Assembly: GCA_002298165.1 (NCBI GenBank)
Contig: DBMI01000018.1
Span: forward strand, 1 to 49,032
Direction of reading: 5' to 3'
Length of the DNA: 49,032 nucleotides
Source: Desulfarculales bacterium UBA702
GTDB taxonomy: Bacteria > Desulfobacterota > Syntrophobacteria > Syntrophobacterales > Syntrophobacteraceae
Shown here: in pieces, positions 18,285 through 26,661 of the stretch
Layout of the letters: each line of letters opens with the position of its first letter
How positions within the stretch are numbered: the first letter of the stretch is position 1
Program-made: the position numbers and the translations under genes
Notes under the pieces: model-generated
The model's database searches: none
The model's input: only the letters and a program-made list of their open reading frames with translations
What the model was told of the DNA's origin: nothing

Positions 18285-19010
18285 ATGAAGTTGAAGTTAT
18301 CGGTCCTGCTTGGCGTTTTGCTCATTGCGCTGCCCGTGAACGCCGCTGAAAAATCCGAACTGAAAACGCCCAAGGAAAAGCTGGACTATGCCATCGGAGT
18401 AGATATAGCTAGAAATATGAAAAAACTGGGAGTACAGGTCAGTGTTGATACAATGGCAAAGGGTCTGAAGGACGGTTTCTCAGAGCGTAAGGCACTCATG
18501 AGCGATGAAGAAATCCGCCAGGTCATCGCCGATTATCAGACTGAGATTAAGCTAAAACTTGCCGAAAAGACAAAATTGGCGGCACAGGGCAACAAGAAGC
18601 AGGGGGATGCCTTCCGGGACGAAAACCAGAAGAAAGAAGGAGTAGTTACCCTGCCCAGCGGACTGCAGTACAAAATACTCAAGGCCGGTGAAGGAAATAA
18701 ACCGACCGAAGCTGATACAGTGGTATGTAACTATACAGGTAAATTCATCGACGGGAATGAATTTGACAGCTCCTATAAACGTGGAGAACCGAACAAGTTC
18801 AAGATGGACGGAGGAATCATTCGAGGCCTGAGGGAAGCTTTGCTGCTCATGCCGATCGGGTCCAAGTGGGAGGTGGTGGTTCCTCCCGAGCTGGCCTATG
18901 GTGAAAGGGGAGGACCGGCCAAAGTCGGCCCAAACGCTACATTGATATTCGACCTGGAATTAGTCTCGATCCATCAGCCCGGAACATTGGAGCCGGAGAA
19001 AAGCCAATAG
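18285..19010 (+). CDS. FKBP-type peptidyl-prolyl isomerase, periplasmic (Mip/FkpA type)
   Basis: A 241-residue exported foldase. The signal peptide (residues 1-20, ending VNA) is followed by an FKBP_N dimerisation helix region (about 25-110, TPKEKLDYAIGVDIARNMKK) and an FKBP catalytic domain (about 115-225) with VCNYTGKFIDGNEFDSSY, GIIRGLREALLLMPIGSKW and VPPELAYGERG. A strong aaggaga ribosome binding site precedes ATG 18285. These proteins catalyse proline cis-trans isomerisation and chaperone secreted proteins. Its place just after the two large exported oxidases fits a folding role, though it may have its own promoter. Confidence 0.93.
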   Translation: MKLKLSVLLGVLLIALPVNAAEKSELKTPKEKLDYAIGVDIARNMKKLGVQVSVDTMAKGLKDGFSERKALMSDEEIRQVIADYQTEIKLKLAEKTKLAAQGNKKQGDAFRDENQKKEGVVTLPSGLQYKILKAGEGNKPTEADTVVCNYTGKFIDGNEFDSSYKRGEPNKFKMDGGIIRGLREALLLMPIGSKWEVVVPPELAYGERGGPAKVGPNATLIFDLELVSIHQPGTLEPEKSQ

Positions 19011-19015
19011 CCAGG

Positions 19016-19741
19016 TTGCCTTGGATGGAGAATACTGGATTATTCATGTCGCGCTTTGCATTAGAAAAATCCGGGAATGCAACAAGCCGGAAGGTGATTT
19101 TAGGGGAGGTGCGGGCCGGAATCAAGGTCCGCACCGGCCTTGTTGCACTGGCCGGCCTTCTTGCTGCCGGCATTTTCCTTTCACCTGCCCGCGGTTACGC
19201 GGGCCGGGCAGGTGGCGGCAATGCCACGGTCCTGACAAATTCGCCATCGGCTTCCGAGGTCCAGGATGAATGGGCAAAGGCGGCCTTTGATTCAGCGATT
19301 GCGTCCATGCCTGGCGGCCCGCGTTCTCGGTCGGCAATCCGGCGATACAACCCAAACCTTATTAAAGATGCAAAGATCAAGATGCAAATGGAGGCAAATT
19401 CCGAGCCTGCCCGTCCCACCTTGAAAAAAGGCGCTGTTGCCTCGGGTCCGGCGGCTCCGGGCCTAACCCCGGCCATTCATGCCCCGGGAGCCCCACCTGC
19501 CACCGGGGAGCTTCTGAGCTATAGCCAGCTGCCCGTTCAAATCAGGGAATCAATTCCAATTGCGATGACGATGCTCGTTTATTCGAAAATTGCTGAAAAA
19601 AGATCGATTACTGTAAATAGCTGGAAGCTTGCTGAGGGCCAGGAAGTTTCTCCGGGTCTCAAGGTGGAGGAAATCACCTCGGATGGGGCCTTGTTCAGCT
19701 ATCAGGGGTATCGTTTCCATAAGAAGGTTGTGGGCGATTAG
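19016..19741 (+). CDS. GspB-like protein (type II secretion assembly factor B C-terminal domain)
   Basis: A 225-241-residue protein. The true start is uncertain: TTG 19016, ATG 19025 and ATG 19046 are all in frame. A single hydrophobic segment (VALAGLLAAGIFLSPARGYA) is a signal peptide or anchor. A low-complexity Pro/Ala linker (about residues 140-165) leads to a C-terminal ~70-residue domain with SQLPVQIRESIPIAMTMLVY, INVxxWKLAEGQ-like and LKVEEITSDGALFSYQGYRF features, matching GspB/PulB C-terminal domains that help place the secretin. No gspA or other T2SS gene is adjacent, so whether it serves type II secretion, the pilus or something else is open. Confidence 0.78.
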   Translation: MPWMENTGLFMSRFALEKSGNATSRKVILGEVRAGIKVRTGLVALAGLLAAGIFLSPARGYAGRAGGGNATVLTNSPSASEVQDEWAKAAFDSAIASMPGGPRSRSAIRRYNPNLIKDAKIKMQMEANSEPARPTLKKGAVASGPAAPGLTPAIHAPGAPPATGELLSYSQLPVQIRESIPIAMTMLVYSKIAEKRSITVNSWKLAEGQEVSPGLKVEEITSDGALFSYQGYRFHKKVVGD

Positions 19742-19767
19742 GCTCATAGACTCGAATTGAACTATGT

Positions 19768-19793
19768 GGCGGCAGGCCTCCCTGTCTGCCGCC
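19768..19793. terminator. Hairpin after the GspB-like gene
   Basis: GGCGGCAG and CTGCCGCC pair perfectly around a 10-base loop, 27 bases after the stop codon. There is no T-tract, so it may be a weak terminator. Confidence 0.45.
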
Positions 19794-20060
19794 CTAACAA
19801 GAAGCCTCCATCCTCCTTCGCAGGCATGCTGAAAACGCCACGTTATCCAGGATTCCCAACGATCTGGAGATCCTGCCAGGACTGCGGGAGAGACCCTGGT
19901 GCGATGGGCAATTCCAGTTCCGCGGGTAAATAAGTAAGATCCCCACCGAAAAATCCTCCCTAAGTGAACAATGCCAGGGCATCCGTGACTCTTATTGGGG
20001 CTACTGTAAGTCCTGATTAGCTCGGGTTTTTACCGTCGTTATGTTGGCGGTCTCCTGTGG

Positions 20061-20169
20061 CTGTTGCCCAAACCCGCTGCATGATCTATCGGATCTCAGC
20101 TTCGACGTTCATCAGGTTCATGCCATCTAATTTTGCCTAGCATTTTTCGAAAAACTATTTAGGCAACAA
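20061..20169. repeat. MITE-like element with ~12-bp terminal inverted repeats (uninterrupted copy)
   Basis: It begins with CTGTTGCCCAAA and ends with TTTAGGCAACAA, inverted repeats of each other at 10 of 12 positions. The interior (CTGCATGATCTATCGGATCT, CAGCTTCGA, TAGCA, CTATTT) matches the element at 36135-36354 once that copy's 110-base palindromic insert is removed. It is 109 bases long and carries no gene. Confidence 0.75.
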
Positions 20170-20483
20170 ACCCTCCTGAGCGAGGCATGATCGACCAAAG
20201 GTCTCCAGTTCTTCGGGAACAGGCCGATTGGTAGCTACCCTTCATGGGTAGGTAAAGTTTTGTTAATCGGCATTACATCGCAATGCAACGGGATATAATT
20301 AGAATATAGAGAGATCACAAGATGTTAGGAAGTGCTGGATGTGAAATATGGAATGCCAGATAATATCCGATGAGATAATTTCCTGTTTTGCGTCAACAAT
20401 TTCCGCGCTCTGATCGTCTCTCGTAAAGAGCAGTCGTTATGCCCTGGAATATGGGGAATATTGGATATACCGGAGGTAAGCAA

Positions 20484-20750
20484 ATGAGGCTAACTCGAAA
20501 GATCAAATTTTTATTTTTCATGATTTCGGCCATTGCCGTTCTCATGACCGCGGCGCCGTCCTTTGCGTGGACGGGGCATCGCCGTTATTATCGGCCCTAT
20601 GTCAGACCCTACTACTACGGCTACTACAACCCTTATTACAGCCCATATTACAGCCCCTATGGTTATTACAGGCCATATGATCCCTATTATGCTCCCGGGC
20701 CGTCGGTCGGGTTCGGATTCCCGGGTTTTTCCTTCTATGTGGGGCCGTAG
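20484..20750 (+). CDS. Tyrosine-rich secreted peptide, unknown function
   Basis: An 88-residue protein from ATG 20484, chosen over ATG 20439 because a near-perfect ggaggt lies at 20472-20477. A clear signal peptide (IKFLFFMISAIAVLMTAAPSFA) leaves a mature chain of ~57 residues with about 19 tyrosines, arranged in PYY/YYxPY units, then a Gly/Phe/Pro-rich tail. Similar short Tyr/Pro-rich exported proteins occur in many Gram-negative genomes without known function. It could be an adhesive or matrix peptide, possibly cross-linked by oxidation; that is speculation. Confidence 0.78.
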   Translation: MRLTRKIKFLFFMISAIAVLMTAAPSFAWTGHRRYYRPYVRPYYYGYYNPYYSPYYSPYGYYRPYDPYYAPGPSVGFGFPGFSFYVGP

Positions 20751-20792
20751 CGAACGCAGGCGCCCCTGCGGGCATCTGAATTAAACCTGAGT

Positions 20793-21190
20793 ATTATCAT
20801 CGTTGGGACGAACGGTGGGGTCGATAATTGCTCGGGGACAAATATTGTGGGGGCAAATGATATTCGTAAGGGCAAATGATCATTTGCCCCTACAATGGGT
20901 TTTTCGCATCGCCGTAATATGAATCGGGGCTCCCCAAGCTCATTTGCCTGCCTGGGAAAATATTTGGTGGGGGCAAATGGTGTTTGTAGGGGCAAATGAT
21001 TATTTGCCCCTACAATGGATTTTCGCATCGCCTGGATATAAATTCGGGCTATCCTCATGCTCTCGCCCGAAGGTTTCCCACCATTCTAATACCAAATCAC
21101 GTTGAAAACGCAGATATTGTAGGGGCAACGGTCTTTGTGGGGGACTAATGGGCAAATGATTATTTGCCCCTGCAATGGATTTTCGCATCG
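20793..21190. repeat. Cluster of three REP-like palindromes with transposase-derived sequence
   Basis: Palindromes of the form AGGGGCAAATGATNATTTGCCC occur at 20869-20891, 20988-21011 and 21150-21169. Each is followed by tacaatgg-like sequence and TTTTCGCATCGC, and preceded by GGGGGCAAATG. The left end (20793-20816, attatcatcgttgggacgaa) is shared with 30189-30208, where it encodes the IIIVGTN part of a REP-transposase remnant. The unit therefore looks like decayed copies of a transposase tail with embedded palindromes. No open reading frame is supported here. Confidence 0.75.
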
Positions 21191-21265
21191 CGGGTATTAA
21201 TCCGGGCTACCCTTTTCCTTCTTACGCCCTCTCTCCCGAGGATGGACCTCGGCGGGAAAGCGCGG

Positions 21266-21832
21266 CTAGCTTGAAGGCTGTCCTTCTTGGGCGGGCTTGG
21301 CGCCGCCGATTTTGGTCTTTCCCGACTGGCGTGTCCAGATCTGGGTTTGTCCGAAAAGGACCACTCCGAGGTAACCCCTGACCTTCAACTCAGCGCCGTT
21401 TTTGGCAACCGAAAGCTTGCACTTGTACGTTTTTCCGTCATCGGGATTGTACACGGTGCCCCACCAGGTATTTTCACCTTGGTAATGGACGTTGATTATG
21501 GGAAGGCCGAGCAGTGGGCGGTTCCTTAAGGCAGGCTCCGGGTTTTTGCGATCCATGCGAGGCCGGCCGGCAAGACCACCTTTGGCCGTCAGCGGATATT
21601 CAGGATCTTCCAGTCCCGCAATCTTTCCGCAGTATTCCTTACCACAGTTGTAGATTTCGAAAATGGCGTCGTGGTCCTGAGTTAGCCAGAAGCCGATTAT
21701 TGCATCGCCTTGGGCCGCCCCCCATGCGAGAGGAGCCCAAAGCAAAACGTAAGCTAGAAGCAGGAATGCAACGGGAAATCTGATCCTTCCAGGCACTTTT
21801 TCTCCTGTTTTTTTAGCGGACTGGGCCGGCAT
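21266..21832 (-). CDS. DUF2147 family exported protein
   Basis: A 188-residue protein. The signal peptide spans about residues 20-40 (FLLLAYVLLWAPLAWGA). The mature domain has DAIIGFWLTQDHDAIFEIY, CGKEYCGKIAGL, the R-N-R-P-L-x-G motif with LPIINVHYQG and WWGTVYNPDDGKTYKCKLSV, then LKVRGYLGVVLFGQTQIWTR. These are the defining blocks of DUF2147, a small lipocalin-like exported family of unknown biochemical role. The start at 21832 has an aaagg ribosome binding site. The C-terminal tail is Lys/Pro/Gln-rich. It faces the same way as the Smr gene behind it, about 100 bases apart. Confidence 0.88.
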   Translation of the reverse strand: MPAQSAKKTGEKVPGRIRFPVAFLLLAYVLLWAPLAWGAAQGDAIIGFWLTQDHDAIFEIYNCGKEYCGKIAGLEDPEYPLTAKGGLAGRPRMDRKNPEPALRNRPLLGLPIINVHYQGENTWWGTVYNPDDGKTYKCKLSVAKNGAELKVRGYLGVVLFGQTQIWTRQSGKTKIGGAKPAQEGQPSS

Positions 21833-21936
21833 GTACCTTTTAGCATCACAGTAAAGATTTAATCATCAATGCCTCATCAGCCAATAAGTCGGCAAAACGG
21901 ATAAAAACCTCAAAAATAGAGCTTCCTGGAAGAGTT

Positions 21937-22704
21937 TCAGGGCGCGGGGGTGATTATCGGTGCCTTGCCTTCATTTTTTCGCAGCAGGACGTAAAAGGCG
22001 CCCCATCCACCGTCGTAGGACCGGGCTGAGGCAAACGCCAGTACTACTTTTTTGAGAGGAGCGCGCATCAGCCATGTTATTAGATTATTCTTGAGAATTG
22101 GTTCTTTATCCTTTGAGTTGAGTCCCCGCCCGGGGATGATCAATACGCACCGCCGGCGGGCCGCGAAACTGCTCATGATGAAGTTTATAGTCTCATGCCT
22201 GGCCTGCTGCCGGTTCAGGCCGTGAAGGTCGAGATGGTCCTGGTAGCTGAAGTAGCCGCTTCGAAGCTTCTTCAGCACCTCGGGCGAGATGCCGATGACG
22301 GAGCCGTCGATATATTCATCCGAGCAGGAAAGCTCGAATGGCCCCTCACCCGCAACCAGGTCAACAAGGCGGGTATAGGCCTCCAACTCTTCTGCTGCCA
22401 CAAAGCGCGGGGGAGTTTTTTCAGGAGGCCGCCCCGGAATTTTATTTTGCGGCCTCGCGGGCAGAGGATCTACGCCGGCCATTGCCCGCTCGAACAGGAT
22501 GTCATCGTTTGCGGCCCCTTTGGCGATCTTGTTTATCTTTGCCGGTTCAGAAATTGGTTTAGTGTAATTATCAGAATCATTGGAAAAAGTTGTGCCAAGG
22601 TGTTGATCTAAATCCTTAAAGGGGGTATAGAATCCGGGAGGTGGGCTTTGGCGGGACGAATGGCGTCTGGGATTGTCGCTCGTTTTCTCTTTGCGTCTGC
22701 CCAT
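21937..22704 (-). CDS. Smr domain protein
   Basis: A 255-residue protein. ATG 22704 (GRRKEKTSD) is chosen because the longer frame to 22860 would overlap the divergent RNase D gene and has no family support. The N-terminal ~110 residues are polar and probably disordered. The C-terminal ~90 residues form an Smr domain: HLDLHGLNRQQARHETINFI, the LIIPGRGLNSK loop and DGGWGAFYVLLRK. Smr proteins are small nuclease or nucleic-acid-binding domains; recent work ties several to collided-ribosome mRNA cleavage. Which activity applies here cannot be judged. The gene diverges from rnd with only ~53 bases between starts. Confidence 0.87.
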   Translation of the reverse strand: MGRRKEKTSDNPRRHSSRQSPPPGFYTPFKDLDQHLGTTFSNDSDNYTKPISEPAKINKIAKGAANDDILFERAMAGVDPLPARPQNKIPGRPPEKTPPRFVAAEELEAYTRLVDLVAGEGPFELSCSDEYIDGSVIGISPEVLKKLRSGYFSYQDHLDLHGLNRQQARHETINFIMSSFAARRRCVLIIPGRGLNSKDKEPILKNNLITWLMRAPLKKVVLAFASARSYDGGWGAFYVLLRKNEGKAPIITPAP

Positions 22705-22757
22705 TTTGGCCCCACTTTTCCAGAACTTACTCCGTTGGGAGCTGATACAGGAAAGGC

Positions 22758-23663
22758 ATGAGTCTGAAGCCCGTGATCGTAGTCGAAAATGAAACAGAAC
22801 TTTTGTCGCTCGTAGAGAGACTTGAAGATACGGCTCACATTTCGGTAGATACCGAATCAAACAGCTTTCATGCGTATTATAACCGAATTTGCCTTATACA
22901 GGTATCCACCGAGGAAGAAGACTACGTAATAGATCCTCTTGCCATTGAAAGTATAGCCGCACTCGGCGAAATCTTCTCAAATCCGGCAATAGAGAAGATC
23001 TTTCACGCCGCGCCGAATGACATCGCGGGGTTAAAACGCGATTTCAAATTCCAGGTCCGCAATATTTTCGACACGGCAATCGCAGCCAAGATACTCGGTT
23101 TCAAACAGCTTGGCCTGGCCAAGATTTTGTATGAAAATTTCGGAGTAAGCCTCAACAAGAAATGGCAGCGTCACGATTGGGGAATGCGCCCGCTTAGGCG
23201 CGAACAGCTCGAATACGCGCGCTACGACACGCATTTTCTCATACCCCTGAGACATCTTTTGGCGGCCGAACTCCAGGAAAAAGATCTCCTGAACTCGGCG
23301 ACTGAAGCTTTCATGAAGGCCTGCCAACAGGAATTCCAGGAAAAACCTTTCCGGCCCGGGGGGTTTCTGCACCTTTGCGGGGCAAAGTCTCTGGACCAGT
23401 CCGGCAAGCGCGTGTTGGAGGCGCTCTACCTTTTCCGCGAAAATGAAGCCCGCCGCCGCGACCGCGCCCCGTTCAGGATTCTGACAAATGAGACGCTCGT
23501 GCGCCTGGCCCTCCAGCGTCCAAAGAATATTCGTGAATTCTCGAAAATCAAAGGCGTCCCCCGCACCTACAGCAACTCGAAGGCAGCAAGCCCTCTGATC
23601 GAGCTGATCCGCAAATCCGAAAACCACGCTCAAATGCACGAATCCGGCAACCACGCCGAATAA
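22758..23663 (+). CDS. rnd: Ribonuclease D (DEDDy 3'-5' exonuclease)
   Basis: A 301-residue protein. Catalytic motifs are D31-T-E33 (ISVDTESN), D88 in HAAPNDI, and Y153-x3-D157 (YARYDTHFL), the DEDDy signature for two-metal exonucleases. After the nuclease domain (about 1-175), an HRDC-type helical domain follows (about 205-280, with RDRAPFRILTNETLVRLA). RNase D trims 3' ends of tRNA and other stable RNA. An aggaaagg ribosome binding site precedes ATG 22758. It is divergent from the Smr gene. The length is shorter than E. coli RNase D (375), consistent with a single HRDC domain. Confidence 0.92.
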   Translation: MSLKPVIVVENETELLSLVERLEDTAHISVDTESNSFHAYYNRICLIQVSTEEEDYVIDPLAIESIAALGEIFSNPAIEKIFHAAPNDIAGLKRDFKFQVRNIFDTAIAAKILGFKQLGLAKILYENFGVSLNKKWQRHDWGMRPLRREQLEYARYDTHFLIPLRHLLAAELQEKDLLNSATEAFMKACQQEFQEKPFRPGGFLHLCGAKSLDQSGKRVLEALYLFRENEARRRDRAPFRILTNETLVRLALQRPKNIREFSKIKGVPRTYSNSKAASPLIELIRKSENHAQMHESGNHAE

Positions 23664-23704
23664 TCCGGGAAGACCCGCCTGCCCCGATTCTTCCGCCTAA
23701 GCAC

Positions 23705-23733
23705 TTGAAAACCTGCCCTGCAGCAAGCATATT
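23705..23733 (+). promoter_or_regulatory. Possible sigma-70 promoter for deoB
   Basis: TTGAAA and CATATT are separated by 17 bases, 84 bases upstream of the deoB start, matching the consensus at five of six and four of six positions. Confidence 0.38.
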
Positions 23734-23816
23734 GATCTGGATGCAATGTAGATATGCTCCCGGCGAAAAACTTCCCCTCATGGCTATTAATCTATATCGA
23801 CGAGGAAAAAGATCTT

Positions 23817-24977
23817 ATGAACGGTCCGCGTGTGTGCCTGATTGTAATTGACGGGGTTGGGATAGGTCCCGCGCCGGATGCCGCCGATTACGGCGACTCG
23901 GGAGCAAATACGCTCGGCCATATATGGGAAAGGATTCACGGCCTTGATATTCCGAACCTCCTCAGTATGGGAATGGGAGCGCTTCTGCCCGGATTCATCC
24001 CAAACCCTCCCGCGGCGACAGGCTCCTATGGAAAAATGATAGAAACATCGGCGGGAAAAGATACCACTACCGGCCATTGGGAACTTGCCGGGCTCATAAC
24101 CGAGGTTCCCTCTCCAACTTTTCCCTGCGGATTTCCCATGGAGCTTATCAAAAAATTCGAGCGGCTCACCGGCAGGCGATGCATCGGCAACAAAGCTGCA
24201 TCTGGCACCCAGATTATCGAAGAACTCGGACCGCTGCACCGGGCAACAGGGCGGCCGATTGTCTACACCAGCGCGGACAGCGTGTTCCAGATCGCCGCGC
24301 ACATCGAAACGATCCCGGTTGAGGAACTCTACCGTATGTGCCTTTCGGCAAGAGAGGTACTTACCGGCCCCTGGTCGGTATCGAGGGTTATTGCCAGGCC
24401 ATTCGCGGGTGAGCCGGGAAGCTACGTCCGCACTGACCAGAGGCGAGATTTTACAATTCCGCCCCATGGAAAAACGATTTTAGACTCGGTAGCCGATTCT
24501 GGCCTCGAGGTGGTAGGGATAGGGAAAATTGAGGATATTTTCGCCGGCCGAGGCCTTACGCGCTCGATTCACACTCACGACAACGCTGATGGAATCAGGG
24601 TTGTGATAGAGGAATTTAAGGAAAACTTCTCCGGGCTGATGTTTGTAAACCTTGTCGACTTCGATATGAAATATGGCCATAGGCGTGATGTTGCGGGATT
24701 TGCGGGGGCACTGGAAGAATTCGACCGTGCCCTGCCATCAATAACGGCCGCCATGGGTGAGCGCGACAGTCTCCTGGTAACCTCGGATCATGGAAACGAT
24801 CCAACTCATCACGGGACTGACCACACGCGCGAAGTAGTACCGGTTCTCGGCCTGGGGCGTGGATTCTCTCCCGGCCGCCCCCTTGGGACCCGCACCTCTT
24901 TTGCCGATGCGGCGGCAACAATTGCGGGGCTGTTATCCGTCCCGCTGGTTGGGCCCGGCAAGCCTTTTCTCATCTGA
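23817..24977 (+). CDS. deoB: Phosphopentomutase
   Basis: A 386-residue cytosolic enzyme of the alkaline phosphatase superfamily that interconverts (deoxy)ribose-1- and -5-phosphate in nucleoside salvage. ATG 23817 with gaggaaa at 23802-23808 is preferred to an in-frame ATG at 23754. Motifs are CLIVIDGVGIGPAPDA with metal ligand Asp12, DYGDSGANTLGHI, DTTTGHWEL (nucleophile region), VNLVDFDMKYGHRRD and TSDHGNDPTHHGTDHTRE with its Asp/His metal ligands. The length fits DeoB (about 390-407). No other salvage gene is adjacent. Confidence 0.94.
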   Translation: MNGPRVCLIVIDGVGIGPAPDAADYGDSGANTLGHIWERIHGLDIPNLLSMGMGALLPGFIPNPPAATGSYGKMIETSAGKDTTTGHWELAGLITEVPSPTFPCGFPMELIKKFERLTGRRCIGNKAASGTQIIEELGPLHRATGRPIVYTSADSVFQIAAHIETIPVEELYRMCLSAREVLTGPWSVSRVIARPFAGEPGSYVRTDQRRDFTIPPHGKTILDSVADSGLEVVGIGKIEDIFAGRGLTRSIHTHDNADGIRVVIEEFKENFSGLMFVNLVDFDMKYGHRRDVAGFAGALEEFDRALPSITAAMGERDSLLVTSDHGNDPTHHGTDHTREVVPVLGLGRGFSPGRPLGTRTSFADAAATIAGLLSVPLVGPGKPFLI

Positions 24978-25106
24978 CCGTACTCTCTGCCCACCAGAAG
25001 AAATAGTGTATTTTCTAAATACAATACCACTTCTTACCCATTTACCCGAACCAGACAAATGCCGATAAGATAACTGATGCATCTTATTTCAGAAACGGAG
25101 GTTTTT

Positions 25107-25277
25107 ATGCAGTTTCTGCTCGGATTATTCGTCGGCACATTCATGGGAATGGTGATAATCGGGCTTTGCCGGTCAATGGCCATGGGCCCTATTGAAGTGG
25201 AATGTTCGGAGAGCTTCGTAATTGAAAGCCCATGCATCAATAACAGCCAGGTTGAAGTATCACTTCCTCTCAACTGA
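25107..25277 (+). CDS. Small single-pass membrane protein, unknown
   Basis: A 56-residue protein with an aacggagg ribosome binding site 6 bases before ATG 25107. The N-terminal ~22 residues form one transmembrane helix with a Gly-spaced pattern (LLGLFVGTFMGMVIIGL), similar to DUF3789-type small membrane proteins. The remaining ~34 residues are acidic and serine-rich. Function is unknown; such proteins often modulate a larger membrane partner. It is isolated between deoB and the saccharide cluster. Confidence 0.55.
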   Translation: MQFLLGLFVGTFMGMVIIGLCRSMAMGPIEVECSESFVIESPCINNSQVEVSLPLN

Positions 25278-25527
25278 GCAGCGGATTTAACCTGCCAGCC
25301 GCAAACCGCGGACATCGGCCGCCTGTACGCCGCCCCTTCCTGGACAGTGCTGTCTTCCAAAATTATTCCCCAGATCCAAAAATACATTATCCATGGTATT
25401 TATCGGCTACTTCACCGTACTTATCCTCTGAGCATCGTTATACAAGTCTCTAAAAGAAAAATTCGGATCAATAGAGTAACAGATACTTCTTTTTCATTTC
25501 AGATCCTACCAAAATTCGGAAACTCTA

Positions 25528-26607
25528 ATGAAGATAGTTATCTTCGGCTTGACGGTGAGTTCATCGTGGGGAAACGGACATGCCACAATATGGCGTGGTC
25601 TGTGTCGAGCGCTGGACGAGCTTGGCCACAGGATTATTTTTTTTGAAAAAGACGTGCCTTATTATGCAAAACACCGGGACATGATTCTGCCTCCGGGGAT
25701 AAACCTGAAACTCTACAGCAATTGGGAATCCAACCTCGCCGAGGCACAAAAACAACTTCAGGACGCCGATGCCGGGATAATAACTTCCTATTGCCCGGAC
25801 GGCATAGCCGCCACTGAACTGGTGCTCTCCTCCGCCGTCAAACTCAGTGTCTTCTATGACCTGGATACGCCGGTCACGATGGAAAACCTCGAATCAGGAC
25901 GAAAGCTGGATTACGTGGGTGAGCGCGAATTCCGGGATTTTGACCTGGTCCTCAGCTACACCGGAGGACGCGCGCTCGAAGCGCTGCGAAATAAACTGGG
26001 CGCCAGGCGAGTTGCCCCGCTCTATGGAAGCGTCGATCCCATGGTGCACCGGCCCTCTCCCGTTTCAGCCGGCTACGAGTCAACCCTGTCATATCTCGGT
26101 ACTTATGCCGAGGACCGGCAGGAAAGGCTGCGGGAACTTTTGATAGAACCCGCTCGAAGACTTCCTCATTACCGGTTCATGATAGGCGGCTCGATGTATC
26201 CGGAAGATTTCCCCTGGACAAAGAACATCTATTTCCGGCGCCACGTGCCTCCCCACGATCACCCCTCTTTCTATTGTTCCTCGGTCATGACCCTCAACGT
26301 TACCCGGAGGGCCATGGCCGATATGGGCTATTGCCCCTCGGGCCGCCTTTTCGAAGCGGCTGCCTGCGGAACACCGATTTTGAGCGACAACTGGGAGGGA
26401 CTGGACGAGTTCTTTTCGCCCGGGTCCGAGATACTGATCGCAAATAGCTCGGAGGAGGCGGTCGAATCGATAAGGATGCCAAGGAAAAGGCTTGCCCAAA
26501 TAGCAATGGCAGCCCGAGACCGGGTCATCGCAGAGCATACGGCAAAGAGGAGGGCCGTCGAAATGGTGGGGTTGCTCGAAAAAGCCCTTTCGGTCCCGGC
26601 CATGTAG
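25528..26607 (+). CDS. CgeB-like glycosyltransferase
   Basis: A 359-residue cytosolic protein with a GT-B-like layout. The N-terminal Rossmann half starts KIVIFGLTVSSSWGNGHATI and holds VFYDLDTPVT. The C-terminal half contains LSYLGTYAEDRQERL and the donor-site block GRLFEAAACGTPILSDNWEG, both characteristic of CgeB/DUF3880-type glycosyltransferases. The donor and acceptor are unknown. The ribosome binding site is weak (ggaaac). It is first in a four-gene cluster (with a nucleotidyltransferase, a PIG-L deacetylase and a GT4 enzyme) that reads as a small saccharide pathway. Confidence 0.85.
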   Translation: MKIVIFGLTVSSSWGNGHATIWRGLCRALDELGHRIIFFEKDVPYYAKHRDMILPPGINLKLYSNWESNLAEAQKQLQDADAGIITSYCPDGIAATELVLSSAVKLSVFYDLDTPVTMENLESGRKLDYVGEREFRDFDLVLSYTGGRALEALRNKLGARRVAPLYGSVDPMVHRPSPVSAGYESTLSYLGTYAEDRQERLRELLIEPARRLPHYRFMIGGSMYPEDFPWTKNIYFRRHVPPHDHPSFYCSSVMTLNVTRRAMADMGYCPSGRLFEAAACGTPILSDNWEGLDEFFSPGSEILIANSSEEAVESIRMPRKRLAQIAMAARDRVIAEHTAKRRAVEMVGLLEKALSVPAM

Positions 26608-26661
26608 ATGCCGGCATAACCAGCGCCAAGGTCGGGAGGGGCTGTTGGCTAAATCCCGAAT

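Larger units (their letters stand above)
19742..20483. other. Long intergenic region with hairpin and inverted-repeat element
   Basis: About 740 bases without a gene. It holds a hairpin (19768-19775 with 19786-19793), an inverted-repeat element at 20061-20169 and a partial ggagacc repeat near 20193-20207. A perfect TATAAT lies at 20294-20299, but no good -35 sits in front of it. Confidence 0.6.

Noticed and set aside
20793..21190. CRISPR-like array from three similar repeats
   Set aside because: The repeats are palindromic, unevenly spaced (119 and 162 bases) and followed by conserved flanks rather than unique spacers of constant length.
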